Translations under genes and position numbers: made by a program | Notes under the pieces: generated by a model | The model's database searches: none | What the model was told of the DNA's origin: nothing | Seen by the model: only the letters and a program-made list of their open reading frames with translations | From: a virus | Direction: 5' to 3' (one strand) | DNA length: 48,558 bases | IMG/VR virus record: IMGVR_UViG_3300036852_000350 | Coordinates: 1-48,558 of that record | Shown: one piece after another, positions 20,151 to 29,259 of the stretch | How the letters are laid out: every line of letters begins with the position of its first letter | Position numbering within the stretch: the first letter of the stretch is position 1

Positions 20151-22241
20151 GTGGCAATCGACTACGAGGCGGCCAAGCGGCTCCGCGATGATCTCGATCG
20201 TGACTACACGGATCGGCACGCGACCTTTAAGAAACTTCGCGACTTCTGGCACGGACGACACTGGGAGACGATCGACTCACAGGCCCATGGGCTAGCGAGC
20301 CTGTTCAAGGATTTGCGGGGCCAGTCAGACGTAGGCCCGGACCTCAAGATCGTTCACAACGTCGTCAAGGAAGTCGTAGACAAGTACCAGACCTTTCTTT
20401 CTCCGACGCCAATGATCCAGGTCTACGTGGATCCGCCTGAGTCGGAGAAGCGTCGCGCGGCCTCGACCCGCAAGGAGCGATTCCTGTACGGCTGCTGGTC
20501 CGAAAACCAGATGAGCCAAATACTCGGCAAGCTCTCCTGGTACCTGCCGGTTTTTGGTGACTCGTTTCTAGGCATCTGGCCCGACTTCGAGAAGAACATT
20601 CCTCGTGTCGTTCTGCGCTCTCCCGAAAACGCCTATCCCTTCCACGGATTCGACGGGGACATGCGCGGCGTCATCTTTAGCTGGAAGATCAGGGAATCGG
20701 CGCTCAAGCGAGACTTTCCCAAGTATCAGCGCCGTGGTGACCGGATGCGCGGAAAGTTTCTTCGAGGACAACCGCAAGACCCAGAAGTGGAGTTGCTGGA
20801 ATACTCAGACGGTCGCGAGTTCGCCCGCTGGGGTGACGATCAGAAACTCAACGGGATCGAACACAGCCTGGGGTTCAACCTCTTTGACCAGGTGCAGTTT
20901 CTCAACGTGCCGGACGAGCCGTGGGGCCACGGCGCAATCGAGCAATACGTCGGACTGAACTTTGCCAGCGACGTGCTAAAGTCCCTCTTGATCCAGGCAG
21001 CCTTCGCATCGGTATTTCCCGAACTTGTTCTCATCAACCCGTCGAAGTTCTCGGAGAACATGGAACGTGGCCCCGGCGCTGTTTGGGGAGTCAACGAGGG
21101 CGGTGACGCCAAGTACCTCCAGGCCCCGGTACAAGGGATCGTCGCCAACACCCAGTTTGCCGCCAACATGGATCACAACATCCGCATCGGAACCGGGATG
21201 CCGGAAGTGAACATGGGGGTCGCCCCAACATCCTCCGTTGCAACCGGGAAGGCGATCAACGAGCTTCAGGGCGCGGCAACGGGGGCGATGGTCGAGCATG
21301 TGCAGGGGCTTGGTATTGGGCGCGGTCTCGTTTCGTGGAACGAAAAGGCGATCACGATAGCCCAGTCCATGTTCCGCGACGATCGAATCTATCTTTTTGG
21401 AGTCCGCCCTGAGTCGAACATGGACCTAGTGCCGCAGCGCTTCGCGTGGTCGGGCAAGGGCTCCGATCTTGTCGGTTCGCCGCGCAACGAAGTCATCTTC
21501 TCACCCCATATCTCCGACCACGAGAAGTTGGTCATGGGCCTCCAGGCTGCCGGCGGCGGGCTCGTGTCGAAGAAGTGGCAGCGAAACAACATCGGCATCC
21601 CTGACAACGAGGCGATGGTCGAAGAGATTTTGGCTGAGGCGCTGGAGGACGGTGTGCTCGGAGCAGTTCTTCAGCACTTCATGGCAGAGCCTTCGCCCGA
21701 GGGCGCGGAACAAACAGCGGAGCAGGCGGGGGCTTTCCTCTCCGGTCTTCCCGCGCCCGCGCCCCATCCGCTGCTCGCGCTTCCCGGTGGTTCGCCGCAG
21801 GGTGGTTCTGCCGGCGCGCAAGGTGGCGGCCCTCCTGTTGGGCCGATTTCACCCGGCGCCCCGGGTCAGGCTATGTCCCCCGCCCTGCGGGAGCCGCCCG
21901 GGAGCCCCCCGCCAGCGGGCCTGGCGCCGCAAGGTGCGCCGCAGGGACGGGGAGGCGCGATCGCGCTCAACGATGTCGTCGCAGCCTTCCAGTCGGTGCA
22001 GGGCGTCAGGGGGCGGGTATTTCTCGTCGGCGAGATCGTCGCCCGCGGCGAAACCTCCGCTGACATCGAGGTTGCGTTGACCGAGGATGATCGGCAGGCG
22101 ATCGGTACAGCTCCGTCATTGGCACAGTACGCACCTAGGTTCGTGTTCCATCAGGTTTCGGGCGAACCGCAGGAGGAGCATGTTGAAGTGACGCCAGGTC
22201 GCGTGCCACAACGAGGCGCCCTGGTCGCGGCGGCGGCGTAA
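20151..22241 (+). CDS. Portal protein
   Basis: 696 residues from GTG 20151, adjoining the terminase stop. Portal-like features: FKKLRDFWHGRHWE at the N-terminus, VHNVVKEVVDKYQTFLSP, then the crown and stem with NQMSQILGKLSWYLPVFGDS, LRSPENAYPF and helical GKAINELQGAATGAMVEHVQ. The last 150 residues are Gly/Pro/Ala-rich and disordered (LPAPAPHPLLALPGGSP), followed by a small beta domain. The portal forms the dodecameric ring at one capsid vertex. The length is at the upper end, as in podovirus-type portals. Confidence 0.85.
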   Translation: MAIDYEAAKRLRDDLDRDYTDRHATFKKLRDFWHGRHWETIDSQAHGLASLFKDLRGQSDVGPDLKIVHNVVKEVVDKYQTFLSPTPMIQVYVDPPESEKRRAASTRKERFLYGCWSENQMSQILGKLSWYLPVFGDSFLGIWPDFEKNIPRVVLRSPENAYPFHGFDGDMRGVIFSWKIRESALKRDFPKYQRRGDRMRGKFLRGQPQDPEVELLEYSDGREFARWGDDQKLNGIEHSLGFNLFDQVQFLNVPDEPWGHGAIEQYVGLNFASDVLKSLLIQAAFASVFPELVLINPSKFSENMERGPGAVWGVNEGGDAKYLQAPVQGIVANTQFAANMDHNIRIGTGMPEVNMGVAPTSSVATGKAINELQGAATGAMVEHVQGLGIGRGLVSWNEKAITIAQSMFRDDRIYLFGVRPESNMDLVPQRFAWSGKGSDLVGSPRNEVIFSPHISDHEKLVMGLQAAGGGLVSKKWQRNNIGIPDNEAMVEEILAEALEDGVLGAVLQHFMAEPSPEGAEQTAEQAGAFLSGLPAPAPHPLLALPGGSPQGGSAGAQGGGPPVGPISPGAPGQAMSPALREPPGSPPPAGLAPQGAPQGRGGAIALNDVVAAFQSVQGVRGRVFLVGEIVARGETSADIEVALTEDDRQAIGTAPSLAQYAPRFVFHQVSGEPQEEHVEVTPGRVPQRGALVAAAA

Positions 22242-22242
22242 C

Positions 22243-22539
22243 ATGCCGAATCCCACCGGCATCAACTCCTTCAATCGCTTTTCCCCTGAACCCGCCTACG
22301 GGGAGAAGATCCAACAACGGCAACTCGAGGCTGTCGCCCCGGTTCCCCAGAACCCGGCGCTGAACGCGCCTCGTCGCGCCCAGCGCTCTGGGCAAAAGCC
22401 ACAGCCAGTCGCTCCCCCTACTCCCGCCCCGCAGGAGATGACACCACAGGCCTGGGGTGCGCAAGCGTGGGGGTTGATCGCGCAAATCCCTGGCATCGAC
22501 CCACTCGCGGCTCAGTTTGCGGCGCGCGCCCGTGACTAG
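22243..22539 (+). CDS. Small Pro-rich virion-region protein
   Basis: 98 residues from ATG 22243, one base after the portal stop. It is disordered, rich in Pro, Gln and Ala (QKPQPVAPPTPAPQEMTPQA), with a C-terminal helix WGLIAQIPGIDPLAAQFAAR. The same kind of helix ends the next protein (WSLIASQPFASPETQDWAK), which suggests a shared short docking motif. Unknown. Confidence 0.6.
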   Translation: MPNPTGINSFNRFSPEPAYGEKIQQRQLEAVAPVPQNPALNAPRRAQRSGQKPQPVAPPTPAPQEMTPQAWGAQAWGLIAQIPGIDPLAAQFAARARD

Positions 22540-23155
22540 CATTACCGGTGGTATCTCTAGCCAGTATCCGTTTCTGCACACCGCACGCCGCGATGTGGAC
22601 TGGCGGCACGTTTCTCCGATCCTGTTGCGACAGTTGAACGCGCTCGGTCGCGAGCTTGGCAAGATCATCGTAATCTTCTCCGGCTACCGCTCCGACAGAT
22701 ATTCGGAGAAGGTTGGGGGCTTTGCCGGAGACCCACACACCCGGCACATCGCCGTCGATGCCACCATTGGCGGTAAGCCGATCGGGCAGGTTGTCTCCCC
22801 CAGGCTGTTCTACAAGTACAGCCTTCGTTCTGGGAACCAGCCGAACTTCTACAGGGGTAAACGTGACCCGTCGCACGTCGATCTTGTCGGAACGGGAATC
22901 GAGAAAGCGGCGACAGGTACTTCTGCGGTCGCACAACAGCCAACTTCAACCCCGACCAGTAATACGATGGCGCTACCCGATTTCGGGGGCGACGTTCCGT
23001 TCGGGCCACAACTACGTGAGCCTGCCGCCAATCTTCCCGGCACCGTTCCCGCCGGAGGTTCCCACCTGAGTCCGGCACAGGAAACATGGTCGCTGATCGC
23101 CAGTCAGCCGTTCGCCAGTCCCGAGACGCAGGACTGGGCGAAATCAGCGGGCTAG
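22532..23155 (+). CDS. M15-like D-Ala-D-Ala peptidase, virion-associated
   Basis: 207 residues from GTG 22532, overlapping the previous gene by 8 nt. Residues 48-80 have IFSGYRSDRYSEKVGGF, then PHTRHIAVDATIGG; residues 112-118 have PSHVDL. SGYRS, the His/Asp set in HTRHIAVDA, and SHVD fit the zinc-binding pattern of M15 peptidases, which cut peptidoglycan peptides. The C-terminal part is disordered with a WSLIAS tail helix. Between portal and ejection-protein genes it is probably part of the virion and helps DNA cross the wall, rather than being the lysis enzyme. Confidence 0.75.
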   Translation: MTSITGGISSQYPFLHTARRDVDWRHVSPILLRQLNALGRELGKIIVIFSGYRSDRYSEKVGGFAGDPHTRHIAVDATIGGKPIGQVVSPRLFYKYSLRSGNQPNFYRGKRDPSHVDLVGTGIEKAATGTSAVAQQPTSTPTSNTMALPDFGGDVPFGPQLREPAANLPGTVPAGGSHLSPAQETWSLIASQPFASPETQDWAKSAG

Positions 23156-23253
23156 CGTCGTTGGCTCCGGCCCACGGCCCGGCCCCATTCCCACACAACC
23201 CAGCCGACCAGCAGAACCGCGATTACTAGGGCGATTGCGTCTTCGCGTGACAT
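23152..23253 (-). CDS. Possible antisense membrane peptide
   Basis: A 33-residue frame on the minus strand in the 128-nt gap between two plus-strand virion genes. It reads MSREDAIALVIAVLLVGW, then VVWEWGRAVGRSQRR: a clear transmembrane helix flanked by charges. It resembles the hydrophobic segments of the minus-strand proteins near 37-38 kb. No good ribosome-binding site is visible, so it is uncertain. Confidence 0.3.
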   Translation of the reverse strand: MSREDAIALVIAVLLVGWVVWEWGRAVGRSQRR

Positions 23254-23283
23254 CAAGCGGGAGTTTGACAAGGAGAGTGCTGC

Positions 23284-26200
23284 TTGGCAAGACTGAGCGG
23301 CGGGGGACCGCCAATAGCGCCGCCGCCGCGGCCAGACGATCGAGCTGGTTTGCGTGGGCCGGGACAACTTCCGCCAGGCAGGCCGCACCCGGCGCTGAAA
23401 GCGGTCGGCTTTTACGGCACCATTCCTGAGTTCAACAATCGGCTCCGCCAGGTTGTTGACGCCCATCGTGCCGCCAAGGGTTTCGACCCTTCGCCGGGGC
23501 TTGCGCTCGACGTTGTGCGCTCGCCTGTTGATCCAGCCCAGTACACAAATCTGTTCAGTGTCGGAGCATCACGGATCGGGGCAAGGGCGCAGAAGATCGC
23601 CGTGTCGAGCGGGCTTGACCGTAGCATCCCAAAGAATGACCGCGATCTTTTCCTCAAACAGTATTTCGAGGCGAAATCCCAGGGGTTTGCGGGCGAGCAG
23701 TTCCTCCAGGAACACGAGGATGAACTCAAGACCTATCTGAAAGACAAGGGGTTTCGCGACAAGTTCGTCAGGCAGGCGCTCGTCCAGGAGAAGGCGCAGG
23801 CGGCGAGCGTTGTGGCGATGACCAATCCCGCTAGCGTCATCTCCAGGGCGATTGGTTTCGGCGCCCTGGCGGGCAAACAGATTTCGCAAGGCCTCGTGGT
23901 CGGGCCGCCCACCCTAGTCTGGGAAGAGGGCAAGGCGGTCACGCGTAGTGTGGGGCAACGATCGCTGAAGCCCCTCGCCAAAACGAACGTGGGGCTCGCC
24001 AAGGGCATCGTAAGGGGCGTCGGGCGTGACATTACACATCCCGGCGAGAATCCTGGCTACCTGTTTCTTGATGTCTTTGGTCTCGCCTCCGCGGGGGCGG
24101 GGATAGCGACACGTCTGGGGCGTGCCGGGGCGGCTGCGGCACGCGGTGAGGGCGGGGCGGCAGCCCGTAACCTAGTCGAGCGCCCGCGCGGCGGACGGAT
24201 CGAGATGCGGAAGGGCGGGGCGACGGAGCAACGCCTCGGCTCCGAGAACATGCTTGTCAATGCCGTCCAGCGGCTCGGTAATGAGCGGGCGAACAGGCGA
24301 ATGGAGATTCGTAGCGGCGGCGATCCGGCTGGCGTTCTCTCCGTAGTTAGGCCGCTGAGGGCAAGAGACATTCTGGAAAGGGTCTTCGAGCCGCTACGGA
24401 TGAAGTTCGGCGACGAGGCGAAGTTTCGCCGCGAACGCCAGGCGCGTCTTCGCGTCGAATCAACATTGGCGATGGGGCTGAGGCGTGACCTCGACAACAT
24501 CTCCCGTTGGTCCGAGCGTACTTCGCAAGTGTTCGGCAAACTCCCCGAGGGGATGCGGCGAGGCCTTTCGGTTGGAGAGCAAAAAGCGTTGCAGGTCATC
24601 ACCCTTGACGATCCAAACCCGCTTGCCGCCTGGCGTAGCTTCCACCGGCGAATGATTGAGCAGGGGATCGGAGATGCCGCTGGTCATCGCGCCCATCTCG
24701 CCGCGCTCGACCTGGCGGAGAAGGCGTTGACGAACCCGAGCAAACGATTCAAGCAAGCTGCGACGAAGATGTATGAGGTCCTGGCAGAGCAAGAGCGCCT
24801 GAAGATGGAGGTGTTGGGCCTACTCCCCGACATCGGCGACCGGAGGATTATCGCTGCTGGACAGGTCGTTCGTTCGGGCGAGCAGGTGGCGGGCGCTCGC
24901 GCGGGACGTATCGAGGGACAGATCAGGCAATTGGAGGGTCTTCTCAAGGCGCAACACACGCAAGATGCCTGGCGCGTAGCTGCCTACAACACGGCGACGG
25001 TTCAAAACAAGCTTGTCAAGCTTCGTTCTGATCTAGCAAAGGCTAGGGCCGAGGCTGACGCTCCCGCCGAGCGTCAGTCCGCATCCTCTATCTACATGCC
25101 GTTTTTCTCCAGGGCGCGCAGTCCACGCCGCCCGAGTGAACGAAACCAGTACCCCGCCCTTCGTGATGCGGGCTATGGCTACGGGCCGCCACAGGGGCTA
25201 ACCGAGCTCAAGCACCAGTTCACCGGGGAGTCCATCCGCATCGGCGACTTCCGAATCGACGCAACCAACCTCGCAGGGGAATCTTACGGTCGCACCGTTC
25301 AGTTGGTCAGCAAGATTCACCAGTACAAGTCAATCTGGGATGCCTCTACTGCGACAAAGAAGGGGCCGTTCGATGGGCCGGTACGTGACATCCGCGAAAT
25401 CCGCGACCGACTTCGCGAGGTGCTGGATAAGGCCGACGAAGGACTCATCACTGAGAAAGACGCGGCGGTACTGAAACCACAGGCCCTTGACGATCTCAAC
25501 CGTTTTCTCTACCCCGACGAGAGCGACAAGATTCCGAACGTTCGTTGGGCCGACCCGGCTCTTTTTGACATTGAACGCGCCCCGATTCCCTCGGCGGTCA
25601 AAGCGGCAGGGCAGCTTATCAACGAGCCCGCCCGCATCGCCATCCTTTTTCTGCGGGTCGCCTACATCCTAAATGCTGTCGGCAACGCGGGCATGGTCGT
25701 ACTTCACCAGGGGCATCACGCCCCTCCGAACATGTTGCGCGCCATGTTCGCCAACACCCTCTACGGCGACAAAATCACCAGGACGCTGGACGAGCTTGGT
25801 GGGGAGACACGCTCGATCTCCTACGTCACCGACCGCAACCTGTTCGGAATCAACATTGTCGGGCGCGCGCTCGCCCATGGCTGGACAGCGGTTGCAGACC
25901 GTGCTTTTCGACGCGCCGCGGTCATTCACGAGCTGCGTCGCCTCGGTTACGACCTGCCCCTCGGCGAACTAAACCGAGCGCAGCGCGCCGAGATGGAGCG
26001 CATCCTCTCCCCCCGCGCTAGCGCGAAAGAAAAAGCGGATGTGATCGAAGCGTCACGCCGGGGCAACAAGGCGATGGTCGAGTTCGACAACCTCGCCTGG
26101 GTCGAGCGGGAACTCCTCAAGCAGTTCATCTTCGTCTACCCCTGGGTGAGCCGTTCCCTCGTCTGGTCGCTTCGCTCCGTGGTGGAGCATCCGGTCAAGG

Positions 26201-27978
26201 CCGACATCCTTGCCCAGATCGGGGCGGAGGCAGAGCAGGAACATCCAGAGATTTACAAGAACGTGCCCGCCTGGTTCAAGCAGGGCGGCTACATCCCGGT
26301 GGGCTTCGACAGCAAGGGTGCACCGGTCGTTGTCAACCCGACTTCCGTCAACAGCTTTTCCACCCTGTCACAAATGCTTTCGACGGCGCAGGCGGGATTT
26401 GTAAACGGTGCCCCCGGAACCGAATACGACACCGCCTACGAGATGCTTGGGCCGATGGCGAAGTTTCTCGTCCGGGGAATCTCCGGCACGGATGAGTACG
26501 GAAACGCCTACCCCGGTTCAGATTGGGCGGGCGCGGCAATGACGGTGCTGAACAACTTGCCGCAAGTCACCGCAGTCAGGCGCTCGGGGAAGAAGAACCC
26601 CCCCGAAACCCCGGTCGACCTTGCTAGTCGAGAGTCGCTATTGGCGCATTACCGCGCCGGCTTGCGCCGAACAGTGTTTTCCCCAGGCTGGGCCGATGGT
26701 TTCGGGATGCTTGTCAGCGGGGGGCTTACTCCCCGCTCGGTCGACCAGGGTGCATTGCAAGCGCGTCAGTGGCAGGAGTTTGGTTTGGCGAAACGGCATG
26801 CATTGGAAAGGCGACTGCTTCAAGATGCACTCAAGGAACAATCCAGCCTGCTGAAAGAGCCGGTGACGGGCGCGGTTAAGGATGCCGTGGGGCTTGCGTC
26901 AGAGATGTCCTGGGCGGCGGCGCAGAAATCGAAGGAACTCGGGCGCACCGTCACCATTGGCACGCTCGAGCGAACGCTGCTCGATATCAACACGCTTGTC
27001 GCCAACCACCGCATCCCCCCAGACCAGGCTGCGCTGCTACGGAAGAAAGCGCGAGGCGCGGAAACAAAGGCCGACCAGACTCGCTTTCACTCCGCGATCA
27101 TGGACAAATACGCGGGCGCGAAAGCATTGCAAGAATGGGATGACAGCGTTCGCTTCGTTGCCTCCTTTACCAAGGAGAACTTACAGGCCCGACTTCACGC
27201 CCTCGGCGACCTGACGGAAACCAAGCGCGTCATCGCTGATCAGGGGGAGTTGTACGAGGCGGGCAGACAGGCGCTCAAGTTCAGGCGAGAGGTTAAACGG
27301 CGCACCGACGAGGCGGGGGCCTTGCCGAGCGAAGCCCGGGGCGTGGAAAGCGCAGACTTCCGGGCCTGGCTCGATTTACAAGACAAGCCGATTAAAGTCG
27401 ACGGCAAGGTGGTCGCCCCCTCCCCCGTTCGCCTTGATTGGGCGGACACCCCCCGCGCCGACAGGGAGGCGAAGATTCGCTCCTTGTCCCAGGGCACATG
27501 GGCCTCAATGTCTAACTTCGAGAAGGAGATCGTCGGTAAGAGGGTTGCGTCGAAGGTTTCGGCGGCATGGGCGATTATCGCCAAGCTGAAGGCCGACTAT
27601 AAGCGTGACAACTACGTCGCCGCAACGGCGGATCAGGTGGTAGCGGTGGTCAAGCAAATGGACAAGCAGGGCTACGAGGGGATCTTGCGGGACTACATCT
27701 TCTCAATTCAGCCGACCATCCATCGCTTCGAGGTTTTGAAGCCGTACACCGATCTTCCGATGGAGACGCGGCGAGAATTCGATCGGCTTGTCGGTAACGA
27801 CGCGAAGAAGGCGGTAGCGGCGATCACATCAGGAAACTACAGCGCGGGCGATGTTAGGCAGGCGTGGAAGAACTATGTCGCCACCAGTTTGCAGGCCGAG
27901 CTCGTTACACACCCGAAGCTAAAAACATGGCTGGAGCCATTCGGCCCCAACTTTCTGCCCAACCTGCTCGGTAAGTAA
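23284..27978 (+). CDS. Very large probable ejection (internal virion) protein
   Basis: 1564 residues from TTG 23284 (AAGGAG 8 nt upstream). Disordered Pro-rich start, then long helical regions and a Gly/Ala-rich amphipathic stretch (VFGLASAGAGIATRLGRAGA). Residues about 770-800 have a hydrophobic segment (ARIAILFLRVAYILNAVG). The middle contains QFIFVYPWVSRSLVWSLRSV. No enzymatic motif was found. Size, helical nature and place before a lytic transglycosylase gene resemble podovirus internal core proteins that are ejected to form a channel through the envelope. A tape-measure role is less likely, since no tail-tube or tail-assembly genes are recognisable. Confidence 0.65.
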   Translation: MARLSGGGPPIAPPPRPDDRAGLRGPGQLPPGRPHPALKAVGFYGTIPEFNNRLRQVVDAHRAAKGFDPSPGLALDVVRSPVDPAQYTNLFSVGASRIGARAQKIAVSSGLDRSIPKNDRDLFLKQYFEAKSQGFAGEQFLQEHEDELKTYLKDKGFRDKFVRQALVQEKAQAASVVAMTNPASVISRAIGFGALAGKQISQGLVVGPPTLVWEEGKAVTRSVGQRSLKPLAKTNVGLAKGIVRGVGRDITHPGENPGYLFLDVFGLASAGAGIATRLGRAGAAAARGEGGAAARNLVERPRGGRIEMRKGGATEQRLGSENMLVNAVQRLGNERANRRMEIRSGGDPAGVLSVVRPLRARDILERVFEPLRMKFGDEAKFRRERQARLRVESTLAMGLRRDLDNISRWSERTSQVFGKLPEGMRRGLSVGEQKALQVITLDDPNPLAAWRSFHRRMIEQGIGDAAGHRAHLAALDLAEKALTNPSKRFKQAATKMYEVLAEQERLKMEVLGLLPDIGDRRIIAAGQVVRSGEQVAGARAGRIEGQIRQLEGLLKAQHTQDAWRVAAYNTATVQNKLVKLRSDLAKARAEADAPAERQSASSIYMPFFSRARSPRRPSERNQYPALRDAGYGYGPPQGLTELKHQFTGESIRIGDFRIDATNLAGESYGRTVQLVSKIHQYKSIWDASTATKKGPFDGPVRDIREIRDRLREVLDKADEGLITEKDAAVLKPQALDDLNRFLYPDESDKIPNVRWADPALFDIERAPIPSAVKAAGQLINEPARIAILFLRVAYILNAVGNAGMVVLHQGHHAPPNMLRAMFANTLYGDKITRTLDELGGETRSISYVTDRNLFGINIVGRALAHGWTAVADRAFRRAAVIHELRRLGYDLPLGELNRAQRAEMERILSPRASAKEKADVIEASRRGNKAMVEFDNLAWVERELLKQFIFVYPWVSRSLVWSLRSVVEHPVKADILAQIGAEAEQEHPEIYKNVPAWFKQGGYIPVGFDSKGAPVVVNPTSVNSFSTLSQMLSTAQAGFVNGAPGTEYDTAYEMLGPMAKFLVRGISGTDEYGNAYPGSDWAGAAMTVLNNLPQVTAVRRSGKKNPPETPVDLASRESLLAHYRAGLRRTVFSPGWADGFGMLVSGGLTPRSVDQGALQARQWQEFGLAKRHALERRLLQDALKEQSSLLKEPVTGAVKDAVGLASEMSWAAAQKSKELGRTVTIGTLERTLLDINTLVANHRIPPDQAALLRKKARGAETKADQTRFHSAIMDKYAGAKALQEWDDSVRFVASFTKENLQARLHALGDLTETKRVIADQGELYEAGRQALKFRREVKRRTDEAGALPSEARGVESADFRAWLDLQDKPIKVDGKVVAPSPVRLDWADTPRADREAKIRSLSQGTWASMSNFEKEIVGKRVASKVSAAWAIIAKLKADYKRDNYVAATADQVVAVVKQMDKQGYEGILRDYIFSIQPTIHRFEVLKPYTDLPMETRREFDRLVGNDAKKAVAAITSGNYSAGDVRQAWKNYVATSLQAELVTHPKLKTWLEPFGPNFLPNLLGK

Positions 27979-29259
27979 ATGGCCTTCGTTCTTCCCCCGC
28001 CGAAGAACAAAAAGCAGGCGGGGCAGCAGGGGGCTTACCGCTCCTACATTAACTCCCACCCGTCGATGCGCGGGTACGCGCAGGCGATCTACAAGGCCGC
28101 GATCAACAGCGGCATTGACCCGGTGTACTACGCCTCGGTGCTCTGGAAAGAGTCGTTTTCGGAGGCGAAGCGCCAGGGTGTTCCCGTTGAAACAATCGTC
28201 TCCCCAACCGGGGAGGGCGTGGGAATTGCGCAGATTAACCCGAGGGCGCACCCGAACATTACCGCAGCGCAGATGCGGAATCCCGCCTTTGCGATCAACT
28301 GGGGCGCTGCCTATCTTGCGCAAGGTCTTGGCAAGTACGGCAACTATGATGCCGCCTACCGCAAGCACTACAACCCCGGCTACAGGGGGCCGGTGTTCAA
28401 CGACGTGCCCAAAGGCTACGTCGCAACGGGGACGCAGAAGTCTCCGACCGAGGCGGCACAACGCTCGGTAGATGTTGCTACCGCCAAGCAGGACCTCACC
28501 GACCCATACGTCACGATTCGCAACGGCAAACTGGCCAAGGCCGACGCGAAGCACGCGATCAAAGTCTTCGGACAATCGCTTCGCCGTAGCCAGTTCCTCG
28601 CCACCTGGCAAAATTTGAACGACCTCTACCTCACCTATACCGGCAGGCCGGTGACAAATCGAGCGGTTGTGGACATTCTCGTCTCGGGCAAGTCTAGGTA
28701 CAAGATCATTGACATTCTCGCCCGTGGTCCGAATTTCGTTGGCTCCCCGGTGTGGAAGCAGAATGCTCCCGGCTATCAGTCGGTTTGGTCGGACATTTAC
28801 GGTCCAAACGTGAAGCCAGACAATGAGGCGATTCGTTACGCGATCGTCAACAATCTCGGCGGGGAGGGCTTCGCGCAGGTTCTTCGCGACCGCCCGGACT
28901 ACGTGTCGAGCAACAAGTTCAAATCTGACACCGCCACCATGTCGGGCGTGTACAGCAAAATCTTCGGCATTCCCGACCAAAACGGGGTCAACATCATCAA
29001 ACAGGCGACGATCGGCGGTTGGTCGCAGGATCAATTTGCCGACTGGCTTCGTCACACCCCGGAGTACGGACACTCCGAGGAATACCAGGGCAAGGCCCTC
29101 TACTTTGCACAAACGCTCGGGCTTGTTACCGGAGACATTCCGACCCTTGCGCCTGGCCCCGCCCCTACGGGTAACGGCGCCCCGTCGTTGCCGCAAGATC
29201 CCCGCCTTCCCGGCGCTATTGCCCCGAACCCGAACTCTGTTTTGGCGGTGAGCAAGTAG
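27979..29259 (+). CDS. Virion lytic transglycosylase (SLT-like)
   Basis: 426 residues from ATG 27979. The N-terminal SLT domain has catalytic Glu58 in WKESFSEAKRQG, the GVGIAQINPRAHPN motif at residues 81-94, then AINWGAAYLAQGLGKYGNYD and AYRKHYNPGY. The enzyme cleaves glycan strands of peptidoglycan. The C-terminal 200 residues are helical repeats (RPDYVSSNKFKSDTATMSG, VYSKIFGIP, GWSQDQFADWLRHTPEYGHS). A similar helical unit is found in the next gene product. Likely ejected with the DNA to open the wall. Confidence 0.82.
   Translation: MAFVLPPPKNKKQAGQQGAYRSYINSHPSMRGYAQAIYKAAINSGIDPVYYASVLWKESFSEAKRQGVPVETIVSPTGEGVGIAQINPRAHPNITAAQMRNPAFAINWGAAYLAQGLGKYGNYDAAYRKHYNPGYRGPVFNDVPKGYVATGTQKSPTEAAQRSVDVATAKQDLTDPYVTIRNGKLAKADAKHAIKVFGQSLRRSQFLATWQNLNDLYLTYTGRPVTNRAVVDILVSGKSRYKIIDILARGPNFVGSPVWKQNAPGYQSVWSDIYGPNVKPDNEAIRYAIVNNLGGEGFAQVLRDRPDYVSSNKFKSDTATMSGVYSKIFGIPDQNGVNIIKQATIGGWSQDQFADWLRHTPEYGHSEEYQGKALYFAQTLGLVTGDIPTLAPGPAPTGNGAPSLPQDPRLPGAIAPNPNSVLAVSK

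Noticed and set aside
27919-29196. 425-residue minus-strand frame under the transglycosylase
   Set aside because: Antisense shadow of a well-supported SLT gene.
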